Origin: Streptomyces zaomyceticus
GTDB taxonomy: Bacteria; Actinomycetota; Actinomycetes; Streptomycetales; Streptomycetaceae
DNA: 64,000 nucleotides
Reading direction: 5' to 3'
Assembly: GCF_014656215.1 (NCBI RefSeq)
Contig: NZ_BNBZ01000013.1
Coordinates: 124,001 to 188,000, forward strand
The first letter of the stretch is position 1, and each line of letters opens with the position of its first letter. The notes beneath the pieces were generated by a model. It was not told where the DNA came from. It did not search any database and saw only the letters and a program-made list of their open reading frames with translations. The position numbers were made by a program, and so were the translations under genes. Shown here piece after piece: positions 40,512-47,990 of this stretch.

Positions 40512-42165
40512 CGGCCGTCGGGGCCCGTGGGGCCGGTGGCGGCGAGGAGGCCGGCTCCCAGGCCGCCGGAAGGTAGTCGTAGGGCTCGAAGCCGGAGTCG
40601 TCGTACGGGTCCGTGTACCCGCCGCCGTGGTCCGTGTACCCGTCGCCGTACGGATCGCCGTACCGGTCGCCGTCCGGGTCGGGGTCGCCCCCCGGACCGG
40701 AACCCGCGTCCGAGCCCACCCGGGCGGGGGCGGGCTCGGGGACCGTTCCCGAAGGGCGCGGCTGTGTCTGTCCGGCCCCCGGAGCACCCGGTACGGGCGG
40801 GGGCACGGCCCCGGGCGCCGGTACGAGACCGGAGAGAAGTCCCTTCAAGGCCGCGGGGACGGCCGAGAGCACGGGCGAGGGCGCGTCCGTCGCCCCGGAC
40901 ACCGCCCCGGACACAGCCCCGGACTCCTCCCCCGCGACCACCGGCACCGGCACCGGCTTCCGCTTCCGCTTCGGGCGCAGCGCCCGGCGGCCCCAGGCCC
41001 GTACTCCCAAGGACACCGGCACCCCGACGCAGGCGCCCCAGAGGACCGTCGCCGCGCCCGCCTGCCACCACACCGGGCCGAACGCGGCCAGTCGGCCGGT
41101 GCCGAGCGGGCCGCCCGCGGCGCCGGCGAGGACGGCGACGGCCGCCCCGCACCCCCAGGCCGCGCCGAGCGCCGTGAGCGCCGTGTCGCGGGCCGTCCAG
41201 TTCCCCGCCGAACGTCCCAGGCGCCGGCCCTGGAGCACGGCGGCGGCCAGCGGGACCGCGACGACCGCCCAGTGGAGCCAGGTGCCACGCCCCTCGGCGG
41301 GCAGTGCGGCGAGGAGCGGGAAGGGCGGCACGGCCGGATCGCCGGCCAGGCCCAGCGGGGTCGCCATCGCCCCCGTACCGAGGGTGAAGCCGGGCCCGAG
41401 ACCGTACGCGGCTCCCCACACGGCCATGTTCGGCAGCAGCGCGAGGACGAGCAGCAGCACCGTCACGCTCCCCGACCACTCCCCCACGAGTCCCGTGTAC
41501 GCGGCCTGTGCCTGGCGCGCGTGCAGGGCGAGCGAGACCGCGGCGGCCACCGCGCCGCCGCCGAAGAGCGTCACGAGGCCGAGCCCCACCGCGCGCAGGG
41601 CGGCGGCCGTCTGGCGCTGTCCGGGCAGCGGGCGGCCGAGCGCCGTCCAGGCGCCCGTGCCCGCCGCGCCCAGGACCACGGCCGGCAGCCAGAGCCCGGC
41701 GGTGATCAGGTCGGCGGGCAGCGGGCCGCTCCCGCTGTAGGCGACGGTCGCGGCCGCGACCAGGAGGTACCCCCCGGCCACGGCGGCGACGGCCGCGCCG
41801 GTGGACGGGCGGGGCCGGTCGCCCTCGTCACCGGTGTCGAGGGTGTCGCGCGCGGCCCGGTGGACGAGCCAGACGGGCAGGGCGGCCAGGAGCATGGGGA
41901 CCACGCCGAGGGGCGCGGGGAGGCCGGACAGGGTGTCCGTACGGACGAGGTCGACGCCGTGGGCGAGCAGCCAGAGCCCGGCGGCCAGGTGCAGGGCTCC
42001 CCCGGCGCCGCTGTCGGGGTACGGGGAGCTGATCCAGGCGGCGATCACCAGGACCGCGAGGGCGCCGAGACCGAGTCCGGCGGCGACCCCGCCGCGGACG
42101 CAGGCGGTGGCGAGCGCGGCGGAACGGCCGCCCTGGACCAGAGGGTGCTCGGTCACATGGGTCAC
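40507..42165 (-). CDS. DUF6350 family polytopic membrane protein
   Basis: A 552-residue protein with about ten to twelve helices in the first 400 residues (RGGVAAGLGLGALAVLVIAAW, LHLAAGLWLLAHGVDLV, LLVLALLPNMAVWGAAYGLGPGF, WGACVGVPVSLGVRAWG). A basic RRALRPKRKRKPVPVPV segment and a 140-residue Pro/Gly/Asp/Tyr-rich tail with GDRYGDPYGDGYTD repeats follow. The layout matches DUF6350, sometimes labelled 'cell division protein PerM' in databases; no function is established. The GTG at 42165 has GGGAG nine bases upstream. From memory it is conserved next to purN/purH in streptomycetes. Confidence 0.8.
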   Translation of the reverse strand: MTHVTEHPLVQGGRSAALATACVRGGVAAGLGLGALAVLVIAAWISSPYPDSGAGGALHLAAGLWLLAHGVDLVRTDTLSGLPAPLGVVPMLLAALPVWLVHRAARDTLDTGDEGDRPRPSTGAAVAAVAGGYLLVAAATVAYSGSGPLPADLITAGLWLPAVVLGAAGTGAWTALGRPLPGQRQTAAALRAVGLGLVTLFGGGAVAAAVSLALHARQAQAAYTGLVGEWSGSVTVLLLVLALLPNMAVWGAAYGLGPGFTLGTGAMATPLGLAGDPAVPPFPLLAALPAEGRGTWLHWAVVAVPLAAAVLQGRRLGRSAGNWTARDTALTALGAAWGCGAAVAVLAGAAGGPLGTGRLAAFGPVWWQAGAATVLWGACVGVPVSLGVRAWGRRALRPKRKRKPVPVPVVAGEESGAVSGAVSGATDAPSPVLSAVPAALKGLLSGLVPAPGAVPPPVPGAPGAGQTQPRPSGTVPEPAPARVGSDAGSGPGGDPDPDGDRYGDPYGDGYTDHGGGYTDPYDDSGFEPYDYLPAAWEPASSPPPAPRAPTAD

Positions 42166-42284
42166 GGGGCCATGCTCCCAACGACACGCGCTTTTGCCGC
42201 GTAACAGGCAAACCTCCGTTGTGTCGCTCAAGATACGTTTATGTACTTTTCCGCCCAGAGCAGCTCTGCGGGAGGTCGACACCG

Positions 42285-43775
42285 ATGAGCCGGAGCACAG
42301 CGGATTCCGCACCCTCCGTCACCCTGCCGACCCCGAAGGAGCGGCGCAGGTTGCGTGAGGCCCTCGCCCTGAGCGAGGAGCAGGTCGCCGAGGCCATGGG
42401 CGTCACGAAGGCCACGGTCAAGGCATGGGAAACCGGGCGCTCGGCGCCCCGGGGCCGCAAGCGCGAGGCGTACGCGAAGCTGCTCGGCTCATACGAGCCG
42501 GACGACGCGCCCTCACCCGAACGGCCGCACACACAGGAACGGACACGACCACAGGCGGAGGCTCAGGGCGCGCCACAAGCGCAGGCGCAGGCGCAGACGC
42601 AGGCCCAGGCCGCCCAGGTGCAGGCCGCCCAGGCGCAGCCGCAGGCCCAACCCCATCCCCCGGCCGCCCCGTGGCAGCCGCAGGCCCAGGCGCACGCGCA
42701 GCCCCAGCCGCAGGCGCACGCGCAGCCGTACGCACCGGCACCGCCGCAGGCCCCGGCGGCAGGCGTCCGGCCCAAGGCCGCCGTCAAGCGGGCCGCGAAG
42801 CCGCCGAGGGCGCCCTCCCCCTCTCCGGCCATCGCCCCCGGCCCCGCCCGCAAAGGCCCCGCGAGGCCGCAGGAGCGCCTGAAACCGGCGTCCGCCGACG
42901 CGCGCGCCCCTCAGCCGGCGCACGCCCCTCGGCCCGCGTGGGCACCCGAACCGGCGGGGCCCCCCGCCGTGCCGGGCCGCACCCCCGAAGAGGCCTTCGA
43001 CGCGCTGTACGCCCAGGCCGCACCCGGTCTCGTCCACCAGACGTATCTGCTGACCGGTCGTCGGCGGCTCTCCCACGAGGCCGTCGAGTACGCCTTCCAC
43101 CACGCGTGGGAGCACTGGCCCGAGGTGGCCGTCGACGCCGACCCGGTGGGCTGGGTGCGGGCGACGGCGTACGAGTACGCCCTCTCCCCCTGGCACCGGC
43201 TGCGCCGCGCCCACAAGCACCCCGACTCGCCGCCGGCCGAGGCGCACCGGCGGGCGCTGCTCACCGCGCTGCTCGAACTGCCGCCGGCGTACCGCCGTAC
43301 CGTCCTGCTCTACGACGGACTCGGCCTCGACCTGCCCGAGACGGCGGCCGAGACCGAGGCGAGCACCCCTGCCGCAGCCAACCGGCTGCTGCACGCCCGC
43401 ACGGTCATCGGGCGGCGGATCCCCGAGCTCGCCGAGCCGGAGGACCTGCACCGGCGCCTGACCACGCTGGTCACGGAGGCGCCGACGACGGCGCTCCCGG
43501 CGGCCCGCACGGTCCGGACGGGCAGCGAACGGCGCTCGCGGACGTGGACGCGTGCGGTGCTCGGGGTGACGGCGGTCCTCATCGGCGTCACCGGCTTCAC
43601 GGCGGCGACCGCCCCGACCCGGTACATCCCGGTGAACGCCCCCGGCGAGACCGTCAACGGCGTCCCGGTGCGCGGCGGCCCGCAGAAGCTCCGCACGGAG
43701 GACCTGGAGCTCCGCGACAAGCTGCGGTCGGGCCCCAACCCGGGCCCGGAGCGGCTGGTCCCCGCGGTCGAGTAG
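42285..43775 (+). CDS. XRE HTH - sigma-70-like - transmembrane fusion protein
   Basis: A 496-residue protein with an unusual order. An XRE-type helix-turn-helix spans about 18-65 (LREALALSEEQVAEAMGVTKATVKAWETGR). A roughly 180-residue Gln/Ala/Pro-rich linker follows (QAQAQTQAQ runs). Next is an ECF-like module: region 2 near 245-320 (AFDALYAQAAPGLVHQTYLLTG, HAWEHWPEVAVDADPVGWVRAT) and region 4 near 335-395 (LLELPPAYRRTVLLYDGLGLDLPETAAE, AANRLLHAR). One helix near 430-450 (AVLGVTAVLIGVTGF) and a short tail close it. ATG 42285 has GGAGG upstream. Region 2 lacks several expected core-binding residues, so it may be a regulator derived from a sigma factor. Confidence 0.75.
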   Translation: MSRSTADSAPSVTLPTPKERRRLREALALSEEQVAEAMGVTKATVKAWETGRSAPRGRKREAYAKLLGSYEPDDAPSPERPHTQERTRPQAEAQGAPQAQAQAQTQAQAAQVQAAQAQPQAQPHPPAAPWQPQAQAHAQPQPQAHAQPYAPAPPQAPAAGVRPKAAVKRAAKPPRAPSPSPAIAPGPARKGPARPQERLKPASADARAPQPAHAPRPAWAPEPAGPPAVPGRTPEEAFDALYAQAAPGLVHQTYLLTGRRRLSHEAVEYAFHHAWEHWPEVAVDADPVGWVRATAYEYALSPWHRLRRAHKHPDSPPAEAHRRALLTALLELPPAYRRTVLLYDGLGLDLPETAAETEASTPAAANRLLHARTVIGRRIPELAEPEDLHRRLTTLVTEAPTTALPAARTVRTGSERRSRTWTRAVLGVTAVLIGVTGFTAATAPTRYIPVNAPGETVNGVPVRGGPQKLRTEDLELRDKLRSGPNPGPERLVPAVE

Positions 43776-43805
43776 GGCCGGCGTACGCACAAGATCGTGT
43801 ACCCG

Positions 43806-43870
43806 CGTACGCGAGAGGGCCCCGGGAACGCCCGGGTGACCGGACGGGGAGCGGGGCCCTCTCGCGTACG
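43806..43870. terminator. Bidirectional terminator, 18-bp stem
   Basis: CGTACGCGAGAGGGCCCC (43806-43823) pairs with GGGGCCCTCTCGCGTACG (43853-43870); the 29-base loop holds a second CCCGGG hairpin. It serves the fusion gene and the convergent sucCD operon. Confidence 0.8.
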
Positions 43871-43927
43871 ACAGCGGCCGTGCGGCTGCTGTGCGGCTGA
43901 ACAGCTGCCGTACGGCTACTGCCGAAA

Positions 43928-44812
43928 TCAGCCCGCGAGGATCGCGCGCGCCAGCTTGGCCGTCTCGGTCGGCGTCTTGCCGACCTTGACGCCGGCGGCC
44001 TCGAGGGCCTCCTTCTTCGCCTGGGCGGTGCCGGAGGAGCCGGAGACGATGGCGCCGGCGTGGCCCATGGTCTTGCCCTCGGGCGCGGTGAAGCCCGCGA
44101 CGTAGCCGACGACCGGCTTGGTGACGTTGGCCTTGATGAAGTCGGCCGCACGCTCCTCGGCGTCGCCGCCGATCTCACCGATCATGACGATCAGGTCGGT
44201 GTCGGGGTCCGCCTCGAACGCCGCGAGGGCGTCGATGTGCGTGGTGCCGATGACCGGGTCGCCACCGATGCCGACGGCGGACGAGAAGCCGATGTCACGG
44301 AGCTCGTACATCATCTGGTACGTCAGCGTGCCGGACTTCGAGACCAGGCCGATGCGGCCCGGCTTCGTGATGTCGCCCGGGATGATGCCGGCGTTGGACT
44401 GGCCCGGGGTGATGAGACCGGGGCAGTTCGGGCCGATGATGCGGGTCTTGTTGCCCTTCGCCTGCGCGTACGCCCAGAAGGCGGCGGAGTCGTGGACGGC
44501 GATGCCCTCGGTGATGACGACGGCCAGCGGGATCTCGGCGTCGATCGCCTCGACCACGGCGGCCTTCGCGAAGGCCGGCGGCACGAAGAGGACCGAGACG
44601 TTGGCGCCGGTCTCCTTCATCGCCTCGGCGACGGAGCCGAAGACCGGGACCTCGGTGCCGTCGAAGTCGACGGACGTGCCGGCCTTGCGCGGGTTCACGC
44701 CACCGACGATGTTGGTGCCGTCACCCAGCATGAGCTTGGTGTGCTTCATGCCCGTGGCACCGGTCATGCCCTGGACGATGACCTTGCTGTCCTTGGTCAG
44801 GAAGATAGCCAT
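43928..44812 (-). CDS. sucD: Succinyl-CoA synthetase, alpha subunit
   Basis: A 294-residue subunit carrying the CoA site and the phospho-histidine of succinyl-CoA synthetase (TCA cycle). Features: VQGMTGATGMKHTKLMLGDGTNIVGGVNP, ITEGIAVHD, IIGPNCPGLITP, IGLVSKSGTLTYQ, IGEIGGDAEE and the active His251 in MGHAGAIVSG. The ATG at 44812 has GAGGTC upstream and lies 19 bases downstream of sucC. Length and motifs are normal. Confidence 0.96.
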   Translation of the reverse strand: MAIFLTKDSKVIVQGMTGATGMKHTKLMLGDGTNIVGGVNPRKAGTSVDFDGTEVPVFGSVAEAMKETGANVSVLFVPPAFAKAAVVEAIDAEIPLAVVITEGIAVHDSAAFWAYAQAKGNKTRIIGPNCPGLITPGQSNAGIIPGDITKPGRIGLVSKSGTLTYQMMYELRDIGFSSAVGIGGDPVIGTTHIDALAAFEADPDTDLIVMIGEIGGDAEERAADFIKANVTKPVVGYVAGFTAPEGKTMGHAGAIVSGSSGTAQAKKEALEAAGVKVGKTPTETAKLARAILAG

Positions 44813-44831
44813 GGTGTTCTGACCTCGTCCC

Positions 44832-46010
44832 TTACTTCGCAGCCGCGAGCTCGGCGGCCTTGTCGGCCGCGCCGTCCATGGTGTCCACACGCTGCACGAG
44901 CGGGTGGTTCGCGTCCGACAGGATCTTGCGACCCAGCTCCGCGTTGTTGCCGTCGAGGCGCACGACCAGCGGCTTGGTGACCTCTTCGCCCTTCGAGGCG
45001 AGGAGCTCCAGGGCCTGGACGATGCCGTTGGCGACCTCGTCACAGGCGGTGATGCCACCGAAGACGTTGACGAACACGGACTTGACGTCCGGGTCGCCCA
45101 GGATGATCTCCAGGCCGTTCGCCATGACCTCGGCGGAGGCGCCGCCACCGATGTCGAGGAAGTTGGCCGGCTTCACGCCGCCGTGGTTCTCACCGGCGTA
45201 CGCGACGACGTCCAGGGTCGACATGACCAGACCGGCACCGTTACCGATGATGCCGACCTCGCCCTCGAGCTTGACGTAGTTGAGGTTCTTGGCCTTGGCG
45301 GCAGCCTCGAGCGGGTTGGCTGCGGCCTTGTCCTCGAGCGCCTCGTGCTCGGGCTGGCGGAAGTCGGCGTTCTCGTCGAGCGAGACCTTGCCGTCCAGCG
45401 CCAGGATGCGACCGTCCTTGGTCTTCACCAGCGGGTTGACCTCGACGAGGAGCGCGTCCTCGGCGACGAAGGTCTTCCACAGGGTCACCAGGGCTTCGGC
45501 GACACCCTCGGCCACGTCGGCCGGGAACTTCGCCAGGGCCACGATCTCGCGGGCCTTGACGATGTCCACGCCGTCGACGGCGTTGACCGGGACCTTCGCG
45601 AGGGCCTCGGGGGTCTTCTCCGCGACCTCCTCGATGTCCATGCCGCCCTGCACCGAGGCCATGGCCAGGAAGGTGCGGTTGGTGCGGTCGAGGAGGTACG
45701 AGACGTAGTACTCCGCCTCGATCTCCGGGGACAGCTCGGCGATCATCACCTTGTGGACCGTGTGGCCCTTGATGTCCATCCCGAGGATGTCCGTCGCGCG
45801 AGCGACGGCCTCGTCCGCGTCGCCGGCCAGCTTGACGCCGCCGGCCTTGCCGCGGCCACCGACCTTCACCTGGGCCTTGACGACGGACTTGCCGCCGAGG
45901 CGCTCGGTCGCGGCGCGCGCGGCCTCAGGCGTGTCGATGACTTCACCGGCCAGCACCGGTACTCCGTGCTTGGCGAAGAGATCCCTCGCCTGGTACTCGA
46001 ACAGGTCCAC
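44832..46010 (-). CDS. sucC: Succinyl-CoA synthetase, beta subunit
   Basis: A 392-residue ATP-grasp subunit providing the nucleotide site and specificity. Features: DLFEYQARDLFAKHGVPV at the N-terminus, VVKAQVKVGGRGKAGGVK, EAEYYVSYLLDR, VEVNPLVKTKDG, ALDGKVSLDENADFRQP, GAGLVMSTLDV, ANFLDIGGGAS and FVNVFGGITACDEVANGI. The GTG at 46010 has AGGGAC about ten bases upstream. It is first in the sucCD operon. Two palindromes lie 66-106 bp upstream (46076-46116) and could be operators. Confidence 0.96.
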   Translation of the reverse strand: MDLFEYQARDLFAKHGVPVLAGEVIDTPEAARAATERLGGKSVVKAQVKVGGRGKAGGVKLAGDADEAVARATDILGMDIKGHTVHKVMIAELSPEIEAEYYVSYLLDRTNRTFLAMASVQGGMDIEEVAEKTPEALAKVPVNAVDGVDIVKAREIVALAKFPADVAEGVAEALVTLWKTFVAEDALLVEVNPLVKTKDGRILALDGKVSLDENADFRQPEHEALEDKAAANPLEAAAKAKNLNYVKLEGEVGIIGNGAGLVMSTLDVVAYAGENHGGVKPANFLDIGGGASAEVMANGLEIILGDPDVKSVFVNVFGGITACDEVANGIVQALELLASKGEEVTKPLVVRLDGNNAELGRKILSDANHPLVQRVDTMDGAADKAAELAAAK

Positions 46011-46544
46011 GCGCGTCCGTCCCTTTTCTGATGATCGCGGTTCGTTGTCTGCGTGGGCGTGCCGCGAAGGGCAACGTGACTGCGCTGTCACAAGGGAGGC
46101 GCACACGGTGACCGTGGACGCGGCATGTCCGTCTCGCAGGTTATCGCCGAGGGGCGTGGGTCCCTAAATCGCAGATCACAACGGAGCGGTGATACGGGTC
46201 ACAGATCGTAGGGACGAGGGGGCCGTCCGTAGGGGGTGAGGGGTGGGGACTTGCGGCGTTCGGAGCATGCGGGGCCTGGCCTCCCGACTCCTCACGACGC
46301 GCCGGAAGTGCAGGTGAGGGGCGTTCTGGGACGACTGTGATATGGGACTCAATCACCCCCGGGGCACCCGTGCGGGTGGTCCGGCGACGACGAATTCCGT
46401 AGCGGCGGGTGCCGGTGGACCGGGCCCCACAGGACCGGCGACCGACGGAATCGGGGCCCGGCAGGACCGGACCCGGCCCGGCAGGCCCGGCAGGCAGGGA
46501 TCGAGGCGCGGCAGGATCGGGCCCGGCCGGGCGGCCGCGGCCCT
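46011..46544. other. Gene-free region upstream of sucC
   Basis: 534 bp without a convincing gene. It holds two palindromes (GTGACTGCGCTGTCAC at 46076-46091, one mismatch pair; CACGGTGACCGTG at 46104-46116, perfect), an A/T-rich promoter-like stretch to about 46200, and near 46454-46540 several CGGCAGGACCGG-type repeats. An open frame from 46342 has no ribosome site and repeat-derived composition, so I reject it. Confidence 0.5.
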
Positions 46545-47990
46545 TCAGACCGCGGGTACCGGCAGCGGGCGCTTCTCCAGGGCGGCCGCCATCACCTCCG
46601 GGAAGAGGTCGGGCGTGCAGGCGAAGGCCGGGACACCGAGCGCGGCCAGCGCCGCCGCGTGGTCACGGTCGTACGCCGGGGTGCCCTCGTCGGAGAGCGC
46701 GAGCAGCGCGACGAACTGGACTCCCGAGGCCTTCATCGCGGCGACCCGCTTCAGCATCTCGTCACGGATGCCCCCCTCGTAGAGATCGCTGATGAGGACG
46801 ACCACGGTGTCGGCGGGGCGGGTGATCTTCGCCTGGCAGTGGGCGAGGGCGCGGTTGATGTCGGTGCCACCGCCGAGCTGGGTGCCGAAGAGGACGTCGA
46901 CGGGGTCGTCGAGCCGGTCGGTCAGGTCCACGACGGCGGTGTCGAAGACGACCAGGCGGGTGGCGATCGACCGCATGGAGGCGAGCACCGCGCCGAAGAC
47001 CGAGGCGTAGACGACCGAGGCGGCCATGGAGCCGGACTGGTCGATACAGAGGACGACCTCCTTCCGTATCGCCCGGGAGGCGCGCCCGTGGCCGACGAGC
47101 CGCTCGGGCACGACCGTGCGGTGCTCGGGCAGATAGTTCCTGAGGTTGGCGCGGATCGTACGGTCCCAGTCGATCTCCCGGTGACGGGGACGGCTGATCC
47201 GGGCGGAACGGTCGAGGGCGCCGGTGAGAGTCGCGCGGGTGCGGGCGGCGAAACGCCGCTCCAGGTCGTCGACGACCTTGCGCACGACGGCGCGGGCGGT
47301 CTCCCTCGTCGTCTCGGGCATGGCCTTGTGCAGGGAGAGCAGGGTGCCGACGAGGTGCACGTCCGCCTCGACGGCCTCCAGCATCTCCGGCTCCAGGAGG
47401 AGGGTGGCGAGGCCGAGGCGCTCGATGGCGTCGCGCTGCATGACCTGGACGACGGAGCCGGGGAAGTACGTACGGATGTCGCCGAGCCAGCGGGCGACGG
47501 AGGGCGCCGAGGCACCGAGCCCCGCCGAACGGTCCCGTCCGGTGCGCTCGCCGCCCTGGCTCCCGCGTCCGTAGAGCGCGGTGAGGGCTCCGTCCATGGC
47601 TGCGTCGGTGCCGGTGAGCGCCCGTCCGGTGCCGTCGGCCTCCCCTCCCCCCAGCACAAGCCGCCAGCGCCGCAACCGCTCGTCCTCGCGCCCCGGATCG
47701 GTAGCGGCGGCCGGGCGGGGGGCCGGGACAGCGGTCGGGCCGATGGGCGGGGTGGCGGTCGGGCCGGTGGCCGGGGTGGCGGCCGAGGCGGTGGCCGAGC
47801 CGGTGGCCAAGGCGGCAGTCAGGTCGGCGGTCCGGCCGACGGCCGCGATGGCGGCCGGGTGGTCGGCGGTCCGGCCGACGGCCGCGATGGCGGCCGGGTG
47901 GTCGGCGGTCCGGCCGACGGCCGCGATGGCGGCCGGGTGGTCGGCCGGGGCGGTGGCGTGGGCGGCCGTCGGGTCGGTGGGTGGGGTCAT
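46545..47990 (-). CDS. VWA domain-containing protein of the MoxR/DUF5682 operon
   Basis: A 481-residue protein. Residues 1-110 are Ala/Pro-rich, including three perfect copies of a 13-residue repeat (DHPAAIAAVGRTA). The middle has a helical module (RWRLVLGGGEADGTG, LGDIRTYFPGSVVQVMQRDAIERLGLA). The C-terminal 190 residues are a von Willebrand A domain with an intact metal site: DQSGSM (about 330), Thr and Asp in GGGTDINRAL and SDLYEGG. It belongs with YehP/CoxE-like VWA proteins that partner MoxR ATPases. Its ATG overlaps the DUF5682 stop as ATGA. Confidence 0.85.
   Translation of the reverse strand: MTPPTDPTAAHATAPADHPAAIAAVGRTADHPAAIAAVGRTADHPAAIAAVGRTADLTAALATGSATASAATPATGPTATPPIGPTAVPAPRPAAATDPGREDERLRRWRLVLGGGEADGTGRALTGTDAAMDGALTALYGRGSQGGERTGRDRSAGLGASAPSVARWLGDIRTYFPGSVVQVMQRDAIERLGLATLLLEPEMLEAVEADVHLVGTLLSLHKAMPETTRETARAVVRKVVDDLERRFAARTRATLTGALDRSARISRPRHREIDWDRTIRANLRNYLPEHRTVVPERLVGHGRASRAIRKEVVLCIDQSGSMAASVVYASVFGAVLASMRSIATRLVVFDTAVVDLTDRLDDPVDVLFGTQLGGGTDINRALAHCQAKITRPADTVVVLISDLYEGGIRDEMLKRVAAMKASGVQFVALLALSDEGTPAYDRDHAAALAALGVPAFACTPDLFPEVMAAALEKRPLPVPAV
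47823..47939. repeat. Three perfect 39-bp tandem repeats inside the VWA gene
   Basis: Units at 47823-47861, 47862-47900 and 47901-47939 are identical. Each is 13 codons, so copy-number change would not break the frame. It lies in the disordered N-terminal region of the protein. Confidence 0.9.

Noticed and set aside
46342..46782. Open frame upstream of the VWA gene on the plus strand
   Set aside because: No ribosome site, Arg/Gly/Pro-biased composition from local repeats, and its second half is antisense to a well-supported gene.
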